Origin: Psychromarinibacter sediminicola
GTDB taxonomy: Bacteria > Pseudomonadota > Alphaproteobacteria > Rhodobacterales > Rhodobacteraceae
Assembly (NCBI RefSeq): GCF_029168335.1
Contig: NZ_JARGYC010000007.1
Coordinates: 1-64,000 of the forward strand
Reading direction: 5' to 3'
DNA: 64,000 nucleotides
The notes under the pieces are model-generated. The model saw only the letters and a program-made list of their open reading frames with translations, was not told where the DNA came from and searched no databases. Within the stretch, counting starts at the first letter, position 1. Each line of letters opens with the position of its first letter. Below, piece after piece: positions 36,204 through 45,415 of the stretch. Position numbers and translations under genes: made by a program.

Positions 36204-36533
36204 TCAGGCGGCTTCGGCCTGCTGCGCCAGAAGCGCGGCATTGCGGCGTTCCGATTCCTCGCGGCTGAGCGCGACGGAGGTGCGGACGCCTTTCGACACG
36301 AACTCCATCAGCCCGGAAACGACCCGTTCGTTGGGGTCGATGCCGGCGCAGCTGAGAACCTCGCGCCCGTCCCGCGACCGGGCCCAGCGGGCGATCTGGT
36401 CGGGGCCGTTGCCGTATTTCTTGTCGTCGGCGATCGCATCATCCAGGGCTGCAAGAACCACCGCCGCGAAGAGCTTGCGCGCGCGCTGACCCTGTTCGTA
36501 GTTGAATGCGGTCCCGTCAACGAAATCAGTCAT
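36204..36533 (-). CDS. Conserved small protein (DUF6280-like)
   Basis: A 109-residue soluble helical protein (MTDFVDGTAFNYEQGQRARKLFAAVVLAALDDAIADDKKYGNG...). I recall near-identical proteins as conserved across Rhodobacteraceae, labelled DUF6280, with no known function; that label is from memory. It is transcribed divergently from efp. The strong conservation suggests a core role. Confidence 0.7.
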   Translation of the reverse strand: MTDFVDGTAFNYEQGQRARKLFAAVVLAALDDAIADDKKYGNGPDQIARWARSRDGREVLSCAGIDPNERVVSGLMEFVSKGVRTSVALSREESERRNAALLAQQAEAA

Positions 36534-36625
36534 ACATCGTCCTTTTTATTGCTCTTGTCTTTCGTGGCGTGGCGGCCAATATGGCCTTTTTGCTTCGATT
36601 CGGTATTTCCCATTTGGAATGCCTC

Positions 36626-36705
36626 CCATGCACTGACTGCATGGCTGCACTCCCAGGGCTACCGTATTTAGTCGTCTTGCCTCCCGACAGTCCCGCAGAT
36701 ATAGG
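36626..36705 (+). promoter_or_regulatory. efp promoter region with upstream palindrome
   Basis: TTGCCT (36677-36682) is 17 bp from TATAGG (36700-36705). Upstream a perfect inverted repeat CCATGCA-n5-TGCATGG occupies 36626-36644, about 30 bp before the -35, where an activator or a regulator of the divergent gene could bind. Confidence 0.5.
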
Positions 36706-36747
36706 GTGCGTCCGAACCCGATCAACCTATTGCCATGGTTTCGCCAC

Positions 36748-37311
36748 ATGCCCAAGATCAACGGTAACGAGATTCGCCCCGGCAACGTGCTGGAGCACAA
36801 CGGCGGCCTTTGGGCGGCCGTGAAAGTCGATCACGTCAAGCCCGGCAAGGGCGGGGCCTTTGCCCAGGTGGAGCTTCGCAACCTTCGCAACGGATCGAAG
36901 CTGAACGAACGGTTCCGGTCGGCGGACAAGGTGGAGCGCGTCCGGCTGGAACAGAAGGACCAGCAGTTCCTGTACGAAACCGACGGGATGCTGGTCTTCA
37001 TGGACAGCGAGACCTTCGAACAAATCGAGCTTCCGGCCGAGATGCTGGGGGAGCGGCGCCCGTTCCTGCAGGACGGCATGGTCGTGCAGATCGAGTATTA
37101 CGAGTCCGAGCCGCTGAACGCGACGCTGCCGCAGAAGGTGACCTGCAAGGTGGCCGAGACCGAGCCGGTGGTGAAGGGCCAGACGGCGGCGAACTCGTTC
37201 AAGCCGGCGGTCCTGGACAACGGGGTGAAGGTCATGGTGCCGCCCTTTGTGGGCCAGGACGAGGATATCGTCGTCAACACGGAAACGATGGAATACGCCG
37301 AGCGCGCCTGA
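36748..37311 (+). CDS. efp: Elongation factor P
   Basis: EF-P relieves ribosome stalling at polyproline stretches. The 187-residue protein has three beta-barrel domains: KOW-like (residues 1-65), then two OB folds. The modification site is Lys34 in KPGKGGAF at the tip of domain I; no modification-enzyme gene (epmA or similar) is visible nearby. The start at 36748 matches the family N-terminus ([17 protein letters not shown]). Confidence 0.97.
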   Translation: MPKINGNEIRPGNVLEHNGGLWAAVKVDHVKPGKGGAFAQVELRNLRNGSKLNERFRSADKVERVRLEQKDQQFLYETDGMLVFMDSETFEQIELPAEMLGERRPFLQDGMVVQIEYYESEPLNATLPQKVTCKVAETEPVVKGQTAANSFKPAVLDNGVKVMVPPFVGQDEDIVVNTETMEYAERA

Positions 37312-37412
37312 CGCGGGCGGCTTTCGGACCCGTCGGCGGATAAATGCCGTGAAGTAAATGCCGGATCCGTCCGTCCGACGCATCGGCGGTCAATTGCCGG
37401 TCGCGTCCGGAC

Positions 37413-38222
37413 TTATGCGCCGGTCTCCGCCAACAGCCGCTCGACCATCCCGCGATAGCCGCCGCCGAACAGCCGCAGATGCACCAGCGCGGGCCAGAGC
37501 TGGTAGATGGGCCGCCGCTCCGCCTCGCCGGGCTCGGCCGGCCCATGGCCGTCGCGGAACCCGTCGCCGAGGCGCCCGAACAGGCCCAGCATCGCCAGGT
37601 CCACCTCGGCATGGCCGTGATAGCAGGCCGGGTCGATCACTCCGCTGAACCCCTCCGGCCCCCACAGCACGTTGCCCGACCACAGGTCGCCATGCAGCAG
37701 CGCGGCCGGCGGCGCGGCGGGCAGCAGATCGGGCAGCCGCGCGGCCAGCGCCTCGACCCGGCGGGCGAGATCGGCCGGCAGCGCCGCGATATCCGCCGTC
37801 AGCCGCCGCTCGGCCCAGAAGGCCGGCCAGTCGGGCCGCGGCGCGTTGCGGATCGTCACCGGGCCGAAGGCATGGTCCCGCGGCCAGCCATAGGCGTCCC
37901 CGGCCGCGTCGTGCAGCCGCCGCAGCGCCTCGCCGAACGCGGCCCAGGCCGCCGCGTCCGGCCGTCCGCCATCGGCGAGGCGGGTCATCACCAGCACATC
38001 CTCGGCGGCGGCCAGAACCGCGGGGCAGGGGCAGCCGGTCGCCGCGATGGCGCGCAGCATCTCCGCCTCGGCCCCGGCCAGCGGGCCGGTCTTGACCACC
38101 ACGGCGCGGCCGTCGGCCAGCCGCGCCGCCGCGACCGAGGACAGATCGCCCCCGGACAGCGGAGACAGCTCCTCGACCGCCACCCCGGTCAACCGGGCGA
38201 CGCTGTCGGCCAGCGCGCTCAC
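37413..38222 (-). CDS. Fructosamine kinase family protein
   Basis: A 269-residue member of the fructosamine/ribulosamine-3-kinase family, which phosphorylates sugar-amine adducts on glycated proteins so that they break down. HGDLWSGNVLW is the catalytic loop, and GVIDPACYHGHAEVDLAML supplies the metal-binding Asp. The start is GTG at 38222, overlapping the stop of the ygfZ gene (GTGA). The start codon and coupling show that the two genes are one unit. Substrate is inferred from family only. Confidence 0.88.
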   Translation of the reverse strand: MSALADSVARLTGVAVEELSPLSGGDLSSVAAARLADGRAVVVKTGPLAGAEAEMLRAIAATGCPCPAVLAAAEDVLVMTRLADGGRPDAAAWAAFGEALRRLHDAAGDAYGWPRDHAFGPVTIRNAPRPDWPAFWAERRLTADIAALPADLARRVEALAARLPDLLPAAPPAALLHGDLWSGNVLWGPEGFSGVIDPACYHGHAEVDLAMLGLFGRLGDGFRDGHGPAEPGEAERRPIYQLWPALVHLRLFGGGYRGMVERLLAETGA

Positions 38223-38974
38223 GAGGCGAGCGTCACCGGCACGCCGTCCGCCTGCATCTCGCCCGTCGCGCGGTCGAAGCGCAGATAGGCGATCCCGGCG
38301 CCGCCGGCCTGGGTATAGAGCGTGCCGGCCGTCTTCTCGCCGGCGGTGATCGCGCTGCCCACCGGCGCCGCGCCGTCGACCGTGACCTTGGCCAGCCCCT
38401 TGCGCAGCTCGGTCTTGTGCTTCATCCGGGCGGTGACTTCCTGCCCGACATAGCAGCCCTTCTTGAAATCCACGCCGTTCAGCCGCTCGAACCCGGACTC
38501 CAGGATGAAGCTGCCGTCGGGAATCAGCTCCACCCCGCTTTCCGGCACGCAGGCCGCCACCCGCAGCGCGTCCCAGTCCACGCCGGCCGGCTCGGCGTCG
38601 AGTTCGCCGTAGTACCGCCAGCCCAGCGACGGATCGCGCGGATCCGCGAAGGCGCCCTCCGGCCCGTCGCCCAGCCCGCGCCAGACGGGCAGGTCGCGCT
38701 CTTCCAGCGTCACCTTCGAGCGCAGCTTGTACATCGACAGCCGCTGCATCAGCCCGGCCGCCAGATCCGCCTTCACGTCGATCAGGATCGCGTCCTCGGT
38801 TCGCAGCAGGAAGAAGTCGGCCAGGTACTTGCCCTGCGGCGTCAGCAGGGCGGCATAGACCAGCCCGTCCGCCAGCAGCGCCAGGTCGTTGGTCACCAGC
38901 CCCTGCAGAAACTCCATCCGGTCCTCGCCGCCGACGGCAAGGATTTGCCGATCGTCGCATCGGTCCGCGCGCAT
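38219..38974 (-). CDS. ygfZ: Folate-dependent Fe-S cluster protein YgfZ
   Basis: A 251-residue GcvT-like protein that helps maintain certain Fe-S enzymes with tetrahydrofolate. The diagnostic KGCYVGQEVTARM motif with its conserved Cys is present, and the N-terminal FLQGLVTNDL segment is typical. It heads a two-gene leftward operon with the fructosamine kinase gene. Confidence 0.92.
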   Translation of the reverse strand: MRADRCDDRQILAVGGEDRMEFLQGLVTNDLALLADGLVYAALLTPQGKYLADFFLLRTEDAILIDVKADLAAGLMQRLSMYKLRSKVTLEERDLPVWRGLGDGPEGAFADPRDPSLGWRYYGELDAEPAGVDWDALRVAACVPESGVELIPDGSFILESGFERLNGVDFKKGCYVGQEVTARMKHKTELRKGLAKVTVDGAAPVGSAITAGEKTAGTLYTQAGGAGIAYLRFDRATGEMQADGVPVTLAS

Positions 38975-39037
38975 TTTGCATTCCCCCTATGGTCTCGGGC
39001 GGTAATATAGGGGTCCAGGCAGCAGACGAAAGAACCC

Positions 39038-39721
39038 ATGCGCGCGCCGGTTTCCGTCATCGTCCCCACGCTCGACGCCGCTCGCGAGGTGCCGGCGACG
39101 CTGGCAAGCCTGGGCGAGGGGCTGGAAGAGGGCGTGATCCGCGAGCTGATCCTGAGCGACGGCGGCTCGGCCGACGGCACCGCGCGGATCGCCGATGCGG
39201 CGGGGGCGATCCTGGTCACCGGGCCGGCCGGCCGCGGCGGCCAGCTGGCCCGCGGCGCGGCGGAGGCGCAGGCCGAGTGGCTTCTGTTCCTGCACGCCGA
39301 CACCCAGCTCGGCCCCGGCTGGGCGCCGGCGCTGCTCGGCCACCTGCGGGACCACCCGGACAAGGCCGGCCATTTCCGCCTTGCGTTCCGGGCCGACGGC
39401 TCCGCGGCGCGGCTCGTCGCGCGCTGGGCCAACTTCCGGGCGCGGGCCTTCGGGCTGCCCTATGGCGACCAGGGCCTGCTGATCTCGCGCCGGCTCTACG
39501 ACGCGGTCGGCGGCTATCCCGAGATCCCGCTGATGGAGGATGTGGCGCTGGCCCGCGCGCTCGGGCGCCGCCTCGTGCCGCTGCCCGCCACCGCCTGGAC
39601 CAGCGCCGAGCGCTACGAGCGCCAGGGCTGGCTGCGCCGCGGCACCCGCAACCTGGTCACGCTCACGCGCTACCTTCTGGGCGCCGACCCGGAGCGCCTC
39701 GCCCGCGCCTATTCGCGCTGA
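39038..39721 (+). CDS. Family 2 glycosyltransferase (TIGR04283-like)
   Basis: A 227-residue GT-A enzyme: SVIVPTLDAAREVPATLASL, LSDGGSADGTA, the metal site FLHADTQL, and GDQGLLISRRLYDAVGGYPEIPLMEDVALARAL. This matches the short glycosyltransferases often labelled TIGR04283, associated with radical-SAM/selenodomain or arsenosugar clusters, though no such gene is present here. It is soluble. Substrate unknown. Confidence 0.85.
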   Translation: MRAPVSVIVPTLDAAREVPATLASLGEGLEEGVIRELILSDGGSADGTARIADAAGAILVTGPAGRGGQLARGAAEAQAEWLLFLHADTQLGPGWAPALLGHLRDHPDKAGHFRLAFRADGSAARLVARWANFRARAFGLPYGDQGLLISRRLYDAVGGYPEIPLMEDVALARALGRRLVPLPATAWTSAERYERQGWLRRGTRNLVTLTRYLLGADPERLARAYSR

Positions 39722-39726
39722 CCCCG

Positions 39727-39750
39727 GTCTTCTTCTCGTGAAAAATACGC
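39727..39750. repeat. Short 3'-end repeat, copy 1
   Basis: GTCTTCTTCTCGTG followed by AAAAATACGC, 6 bp after the glycosyltransferase stop. Related copies are at 43540-43561 and 54321-54344; the shared form is CTTCTTCTsGnTnnAAAATAC. Confidence 0.7.
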
Positions 39751-39778
39751 GCGCCGCAGGCACCGGCCGCAGGCCGGT

Positions 39779-41515
39779 TCATTCCTCGAACTGCAGCCGG
39801 TACAGGTCGGCATAGATTCCGCCGCGCGCGATCAGCGCCTCGTGCGTGCCCTCGTCCACCACCGTGCCCTGGTCCATCACGACGATCTTGTCCGCCTGCC
39901 GGATCGTCGCCAGCCGGTGCGCGATGACCAGCGTCGTGCGCCCCTGGCTCAGCCGCTCCAGCGCCTCCTGCACGACCGCCTCGCTGGCGGCGTCCAGCGC
40001 CGACGTCGCCTCGTCCAGAAGCAGGATCGGCGCGTCGCGCAGCAGCGCCCGGGCGATCGCCACCCGCTGCCGCTGGCCGCCCGACAGCGCCGAGCCGCGC
40101 GGGCCGGCGGGGCTGTCGAGCCCGTCCGCCAGCCGCGGCAGGAAATCCGCCACATGCGCCGCGTGCAGCACCTCGTCCAGCCGCGCCGCGTCGGCGGGTT
40201 GCCCGAGCAGGATGTTGTCCCGCACCGACTCGTCGAACAGCTGCGCATCCTGGGTGACCACCGAGAACAGCCCGCGCAGCTCTTCCAGCGACAGCGCCGA
40301 CACGTCGACACCGCCGACCCGCGCGCTGCCCGATTGCGGCTCCACCAGCCGCGTCAGCACGCGGAAGACGGTCGACTTGCCCGCCCCCGAAGCGCCCACC
40401 AGCGCCGTGGTCCTGCCCGCCTCGGCCACGAAGCTCGCGCCGCGGAGCACCGGCAGCTCGCCATAGGCCAGCGACACGTCGTCCAGCCGGACCTCGGCGC
40501 GGCGCGCGGGGACGGGCAGGGCGGCCGGCTCTGCCGGCGTGGTGATGGTGGGCTCGGCCTGGAACACCTCGTGCAGCCGCTCCAGGCTGGCCAGCGCCGC
40601 CTGCCAGGCGCCCGAGACGTTGCCGATCCGCCTCAGCGGCTCGAAGACCAGCGCCATGGCGGTGAAGAAGGACATGAACTCGCCCACCGTCTTCTCGCCG
40701 TCGATGATCTGCGCGCCGCCGTAGAGCAGCACGCCGAAGAAGCCGATGCCGGCGATCACGTCCATCACCGCGGGAATGCCGGCCTGGCCCGCCTCCGAGC
40801 GGATCTGCGCGCCGACGAAGCCGCCCAGCTCGCCCGAGAACCGGTCCGCCTCGCGCCCTTCGATGGTGTTCAGCTTGATCGTGTCGATCCCGTGAAAGGT
40901 CTCGTCCAGCCGGGTCGACAGCCGCGCCGCCGTCTGGCGCGCGACGCGGGTCGACCGGCGCACCCAGCGCTGCAAGAGCACCATGGGCCCCATCAGCACC
41001 GGCGCGCCGGCCACCGCGATCAGCGTCCAGATCCAGTCGATCGACAGCGCCACGGCGAACAGCGAAAGCAGGGCCACGACGTCGCGCCCCAGCGCCGAGA
41101 AGACGGTGGACCAGATCGTGCCGGCGGCCAGCGTGTCGCCGCGCACCCGCTCGATCAGCACGCCGGGGGAATGCGCCTGGAACCACGCGCTGTCGAGCCG
41201 CAGCATATGCGCCACGAGATCGCCCTGCAGCGCCGCCGAGACCCATTGCCCGACCGCCCGCATCAGCACCCGCTGCCCGAACCCCGCCAGCGCGCGGATC
41301 AGGAACACGCCGAAGACCGCGCCGGCGACCCAGGTGATGGCGCCGCGATTGCCGGCCACGAAGACCTGGTCGAACATCGGCTTGATGAGGTAGCTCAGCG
41401 CCCCCATCATCCCGCCCTCGATGGCCATCAGCACCACGGCGAGCACGATCACCCAGAGGTGCCGCCGCAGATAGCGCTGCCACAGCCAGCGGGTCAGGTC
41501 GCGCGCCTCGCTCAC
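39779..41515 (-). CDS. ABC transporter, fused permease-ATPase (MsbA-like exporter)
   Basis: A 578-residue half-transporter expected to work as a homodimer. Six transmembrane helices lie in residues 1-320. The ATPase domain has Walker A GASGAGKST, signature LSGGQRQRVAIARALL and Walker B ILLLDEATSALD. It resembles lipid-A flippase MsbA and related multidrug exporters; an export substrate such as a lipid or lipopolysaccharide precursor is inferred. The GTG start at 41515 overlaps the stop of the phosphatase gene (GTGA), coupling the two. Confidence 0.9.
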   Translation of the reverse strand: MSEARDLTRWLWQRYLRRHLWVIVLAVVLMAIEGGMMGALSYLIKPMFDQVFVAGNRGAITWVAGAVFGVFLIRALAGFGQRVLMRAVGQWVSAALQGDLVAHMLRLDSAWFQAHSPGVLIERVRGDTLAAGTIWSTVFSALGRDVVALLSLFAVALSIDWIWTLIAVAGAPVLMGPMVLLQRWVRRSTRVARQTAARLSTRLDETFHGIDTIKLNTIEGREADRFSGELGGFVGAQIRSEAGQAGIPAVMDVIAGIGFFGVLLYGGAQIIDGEKTVGEFMSFFTAMALVFEPLRRIGNVSGAWQAALASLERLHEVFQAEPTITTPAEPAALPVPARRAEVRLDDVSLAYGELPVLRGASFVAEAGRTTALVGASGAGKSTVFRVLTRLVEPQSGSARVGGVDVSALSLEELRGLFSVVTQDAQLFDESVRDNILLGQPADAARLDEVLHAAHVADFLPRLADGLDSPAGPRGSALSGGQRQRVAIARALLRDAPILLLDEATSALDAASEAVVQEALERLSQGRTTLVIAHRLATIRQADKIVVMDQGTVVDEGTHEALIARGGIYADLYRLQFEE

Positions 41516-42219
41516 GCCGTCTCCGGCGGGGGCCAGCCCTTCTTGGCATGGAACGAGGCGGTGATCGCGGCCGGGTCGTAGCGGGTGGCGAACCATTCGC
41601 GGATCGGGATCGGGTGTTCGGCGCAGTCGGCGGCGTAGACGTCCAGCAGGTGGTCGAGGATGCCGGTCTGCGTGGAGCTCAGGTGGACATAGCGCAGCGA
41701 CAGCATCCGCCGCGCCGCCGCGAGCGAGGCGCCCTCCTTGTCCATCAGCCACAGCGCCGCGGCGAGACCCGCCCGGTCGGCGCCGGACTTGCAGTGCATC
41801 AGGAAGGGCTTTTGCGCCTCCAGCTGGTCGAAGATCTCGAAAAGCTCCAGGAACCGCTCCGCCGGCACCAGCCGGCGCGCATAGATCTTGTGGTCGATCA
41901 GCTCGATCCCCAGCTTATCGCAGGCCTCCTTCTCGAACAGGTAGAACGAGAACTTGTCCCGCCCGCGCAGGTTCAGGATCGTGGCGATGCCGCGGCGGCG
42001 CACTCGTCTCAGGCGCGCGGGCGAGGGCTGGTTCGACCGCCAGACGCCCGGCGCGATCTCTTCGGAGTTGGTCCACAGCCCGCGCAGGATCCCGTGGTCG
42101 GTCAGGTGGAAATGCCACCACGCCGCCCGCCGCCCGGCCGGGGTGTCGATGTCGGTGCCGAAGGATTTCGAGAGACGACGCTCGATCTCGTGGATCCGTC
42201 GGAACAGCTGGCGCAGCAT
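41512..42219 (-). CDS. Dual-specificity/tyrosine phosphatase-like protein
   Basis: A 235-residue cysteine phosphatase. The active-site loop HCKSGADRAG fits HCX5R, and the general acid is probably in ILNLRGRDKFS or the DHKIYARR segment. An N-terminal extension of 60 residues precedes the domain. It is co-translated with the MsbA-like exporter, so it may dephosphorylate a lipid or sugar exported by that transporter rather than a protein. Homologues of this arrangement are common in the group. Confidence 0.85.
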   Translation of the reverse strand: MLRQLFRRIHEIERRLSKSFGTDIDTPAGRRAAWWHFHLTDHGILRGLWTNSEEIAPGVWRSNQPSPARLRRVRRRGIATILNLRGRDKFSFYLFEKEACDKLGIELIDHKIYARRLVPAERFLELFEIFDQLEAQKPFLMHCKSGADRAGLAAALWLMDKEGASLAAARRMLSLRYVHLSSTQTGILDHLLDVYAADCAEHPIPIREWFATRYDPAAITASFHAKKGWPPPETA

Positions 42220-42349
42220 GGGCGGTCCTGACCGGGTTGAATGCAGTCCGGGGATGTAACCGCAAACCGCGCGGCGGACAAGGCGCGGCCCGATTGACGC
42301 CGCGCGCATGCCGGACTAACCCGATCCGGTCGACGATCGGAGCCCGCCC

Positions 42350-43555
42350 ATGTCCCTTGCCAACGGCCGCGAATACCTCGCCATTCCCGGACCCTCGGTC
42401 ATGCCCGACCGGGTGCTGCGCGCCATGCACCGCGCCGCGCCGAACATCTACGAGGGCGACATCGTGGACGAGGTCGCCGGCATCTCGCGCGACCTGAAGG
42501 CCGTGGCCAAGACGCGCGGCGAGCTGGCGATCTACATCGCCAACGGCCACGGCGCGTGGGAGGCGGCGCTGGCCAACACCCATTCGCGGGGCGAGACCTG
42601 CCTGGTGCTGGCCACCGGCCGCTTCGCGCTCGGCTGGTCGCAGCATGCGGCCGGGCTGGGGCTGGAACTCGACGTGATGGATTTCGGCAAGCAGTCCGAC
42701 GTCGATCTCGACGCGCTCGCCCGGCATCTGGCGGCCGACGCCGACCACAGGATCAAGTCGGTGCTGGTGGTGCAGGTCGACACCGCCACCTCGGTCAAGA
42801 ACGACATCGCCGGCATCCGCCGCGTGCTGGACGAGACGGGGCACCCGGCGCTGCTGATGGTCGACTGCATCGCCTCGCTGGCCTGCGACCGCTACGAGAT
42901 GGACGCCTGGGGTGTCGACGTGACCGTCGCGGGCAGCCAGAAGGGGCTGATGACCCCGCCGGGGCTGTCCTTCGTCTTCTTCAACGACAAGGCCGCCGCG
43001 GCGCGCGAGACGGCGAACTGCGTGACAACCTACTGGGACTGGCGCCCGCGCTCGCATCCCGAGCATTTCTACCAGTATTTCGGCGGCACCGCGCCGACCC
43101 ATCACCTCTTCGCCCTGCGCGAGGCGCTGGCGATGATCGCGGAAGAAGGGCTGGAGGCCATCCATACCCGGCACGAGGTGCTGGCCCGCGCCGTCTGGGC
43201 CGCCTTCGACGCCTGGGGCGCCGAGGGGCCGCTACGCATGAACATCGCCGATCCGGCAAAGCGCTCGACGGCCGTGACGGCGCTGTCCATCGGGGCGCCC
43301 TACGGCAACGAGATCCGCAAATGGGTCGAGGCGAATGCCGGCGTCACGCTGGGCCTCGGCATCGGCATGGTCGACCGCGCCAACCCGGATTCGCACGGCT
43401 TCTTCCGGATCGCCCATATGGGCCACGTGAACGCGCATATGGTCCTGGGCGCGCTCGGCGCCATCGAGGCCGGGCTCACGGCGATCGGCGTCCCGCACGG
43501 GTCCGGCGCGCTGGAGGCGGCCGCCCGGGTCTGCGCCGGGTCTTCTTCTGGCTGA
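42350..43555 (+). CDS. Class V aminotransferase (serine/alanine-glyoxylate type)
   Basis: A 401-residue PLP enzyme. PGPSVMPDRVLRAM at the N-terminus, ATSVKNDIAGIRR, and AGSQKGLMTPPG with the PLP-binding Lys198 match the serine--glyoxylate/alanine--glyoxylate group; the RIAHMGHVNAHMVLGALGAIE end is typical. It would transaminate glyoxylate to glycine, linking to malate synthase G in glyoxylate use. Donor specificity (Ser, Ala or Asp) cannot be told from sequence. Confidence 0.86.
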   Translation: MSLANGREYLAIPGPSVMPDRVLRAMHRAAPNIYEGDIVDEVAGISRDLKAVAKTRGELAIYIANGHGAWEAALANTHSRGETCLVLATGRFALGWSQHAAGLGLELDVMDFGKQSDVDLDALARHLAADADHRIKSVLVVQVDTATSVKNDIAGIRRVLDETGHPALLMVDCIASLACDRYEMDAWGVDVTVAGSQKGLMTPPGLSFVFFNDKAAAARETANCVTTYWDWRPRSHPEHFYQYFGGTAPTHHLFALREALAMIAEEGLEAIHTRHEVLARAVWAAFDAWGAEGPLRMNIADPAKRSTAVTALSIGAPYGNEIRKWVEANAGVTLGLGIGMVDRANPDSHGFFRIAHMGHVNAHMVLGALGAIEAGLTAIGVPHGSGALEAAARVCAGSSSG

Positions 43556-43566
43556 AAATACTCTCG
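43540..43566. repeat. Short 3'-end repeat, copy 2
   Basis: GTCTTCTTCTGGCTGAAAAT followed by ACTCTC, overlapping the last codons and stop of the aminotransferase gene. Confidence 0.65.
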
Positions 43567-43618
43567 CCGAAGGCGGCACGAACGTCGAAGCCCGCGCGGC
43601 TCGGCGGGGTTTCGCGCC

Positions 43619-43849
43619 TCAGGGCTGCGGGTCGTGCGGCACCGAATGGGCGGTTTGCTTGCGGCGCAGCATCCAGTCCGCCACCGCCGCGAGGATGATC
43701 ACCGCCGGCAGGCCCAGCCAGGCCCAGAGCACCAGCAGCACGAGAAAGCACAGCACGCCCGCGACCACGAGAAACGGCATCGTGTAATCCTCCATGAGTC
43801 CGGCCCCGGGCAGGGGAGGTCGGCCGTCGCTGTCTCGCCGTTGTGTCAT
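43619..43849 (-). CDS. Small single-span membrane protein
   Basis: A 76-residue protein with one long hydrophobic helix (MPFLVVAGVLCFLVLLVLWAWLGLPAVIILAAVA), possibly two short ones, and a basic C-terminal tail. GGAGG precedes the ATG at 43849. Function unknown. Confidence 0.6.
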   Translation of the reverse strand: MTQRRDSDGRPPLPGAGLMEDYTMPFLVVAGVLCFLVLLVLWAWLGLPAVIILAAVADWMLRRKQTAHSVPHDPQP

Positions 43850-43930
43850 CCGCGCCTCCGTCCGCCCCGCAGGACACCGCACTTGTCCTGACGATAGCAC
43901 CGCGCCGGCCTCGGGCCAGCCCGGCCCGCT

Positions 43931-45052
43931 TCACTTTTCGGCGCGCGCCTCCGCCAGCGCCCGGGGCAGGGCGGCGGCGAGAAGGTCCAGATCGGCCTGA
44001 GTGCCGGCCGAGATCCGGATGCAGCGGTCCTGCGGCGCGACGAAGGGCATTCGCACGAACACCCCTTGCGCCAGCAGTCCCGCCAGCACCGCGCGCGCGA
44101 AATCGCCGTCGGCGCCGCAATCTACGGCCACGAAATTCGTCGCCGAGGGCAGGGCGGACAGGCCGTTGTCGCCTGCGATCCCGGCGATCCGCTCGCGCGC
44201 GGCGGCGACGCGGGCGATGGTCTCGGCCAGGAAGGCGCCGTCCTCCAGCGCGGCCAGCGCGCCGGCCTGGGATATCCTGGACATGCCGAAATGGTTGCGC
44301 ACCTTGTTGAAGGCGGTGATCAGCGGAGCGGCCCCGAGGCCATAGCCCACCCGCGCCCCCGCCATCCCGTAGGCCTTGGAGAAGGTGCGGAACCGGATCG
44401 CCCGCGGGTCGTCCACCGCGATCCGCGGCTGCGCGCCCTCGGGCAGGAACTGTGCATAGGCCTCGTCCAGGACCAGCAGCGTGCCCTGCGGCAGCCGCGC
44501 CAGCATCGCCTCGATGGCCGCGGGATCGTGCCATGTGCCCATCGGGTTGTCGGGGTTCGACAGGTACAGAAGCTTCGCATCCACCTCCGCCGCCTTGGCC
44601 AGCAGGGCGTCGATATCCTCGCGGTCGTCGCGATAGGGCACCTTGTGCAGCACCCCGCCATAGCCCGCCACGTGGTAGTTGAAGGTCGGATAGGCCCCGT
44701 CCGAGGTCACCACCGCGTCGCCCGGGGCCACCGTCAGCCGCACCGTGTAGCCCAGCAGCCCGTCGATCCCCTCGCCGACGACGACGTTCTCGGGCGCAAC
44801 GCCCTCTGCCTCGGCCAGCGCGTGGCGCAGGTCGTGGTTCTCGGGGTCGCCGTACATCCACGCATCGGCCGCGGCGGCGGCCATCGCGGCGGCGGCGCGG
44901 GGCGAGGGGCCGAAGACCGACTCGTTCGCCCCGACCCGGGCGCGGAACGGCCGGCCGCGGGCGCGCTCCTGCGCCTCCGGCCCGACGAAGGGGACCGAGG
45001 CGGGCAGCGAGGCGGCAAGGTCGGTGAAGCGCGGACCGGTCATGGGGCGCAT
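43931..45052 (-). CDS. Class I/II aminotransferase (HisC-like)
   Basis: A 373-residue fold-type I PLP enzyme similar to histidinol-phosphate aminotransferase: ANESVFGPSP, LLYLSNPDNPMGTW, LVLDEAYAQFL, and the PLP Lys in FRTFSKAYGMAGARVGYG. No his genes are nearby, and such proteins in this group are usually unassigned aminotransferases, perhaps acting on aromatic or other amino acids. Starts at 45052 and 45043 are both possible. Confidence 0.85.
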   Translation of the reverse strand: MRPMTGPRFTDLAASLPASVPFVGPEAQERARGRPFRARVGANESVFGPSPRAAAAMAAAAADAWMYGDPENHDLRHALAEAEGVAPENVVVGEGIDGLLGYTVRLTVAPGDAVVTSDGAYPTFNYHVAGYGGVLHKVPYRDDREDIDALLAKAAEVDAKLLYLSNPDNPMGTWHDPAAIEAMLARLPQGTLLVLDEAYAQFLPEGAQPRIAVDDPRAIRFRTFSKAYGMAGARVGYGLGAAPLITAFNKVRNHFGMSRISQAGALAALEDGAFLAETIARVAAARERIAGIAGDNGLSALPSATNFVAVDCGADGDFARAVLAGLLAQGVFVRMPFVAPQDRCIRISAGTQADLDLLAAALPRALAEARAEK

Positions 45053-45082
45053 GCTGAAACGGGGTGGCGTCGCTGGCAAGCC

Positions 45083-45415
45083 CTATTCTTTCAGGAACTT
45101 GCGCCGCGCCTCCTGCGCGATGGCCAGCCGCATGTCCAGCTCTGCCAGATGCGCCATCGCGGCCTTGCGCGCCTCCGGTTTCGCGGTCCGCACGGCCTCC
45201 CGCGCGACCGCGACCTTGCGCTTGAGCAGGATTTCCTCGGGCAGCGCGCCCGCCTCGGCCATGATCCTGTGGCCCACCGCGTCGCCCGGCGAGATGAAGG
45301 CGTCGCCGGGCCGGTCGGGCAGGGGCTTGCTTGCGCCCGCCAGGTTCGTCAGCTTGCCCTCAGCTTCCGCCTTCCGGATCTGCTGTTCCGTCAGGTTGCG
45401 GAAGCGGCGGGTCAT
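45083..45415 (-). CDS. DUF1992 (DnaJC28-like) protein
   Basis: A 110-residue helical protein. GKLTNLAGASKPLPDRPGDAF matches the DUF1992 core (G.l.nL.G.GKPL...), found in bacterial YhdN-like and eukaryotic DNAJC28 proteins of unknown role. Its ATG overlaps the valS stop by one base (TGATG), so it is translated from the valS mRNA. Confidence 0.85.
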   Translation of the reverse strand: MTRRFRNLTEQQIRKAEAEGKLTNLAGASKPLPDRPGDAFISPGDAVGHRIMAEAGALPEEILLKRKVAVAREAVRTAKPEARKAAMAHLAELDMRLAIAQEARRKFLKE

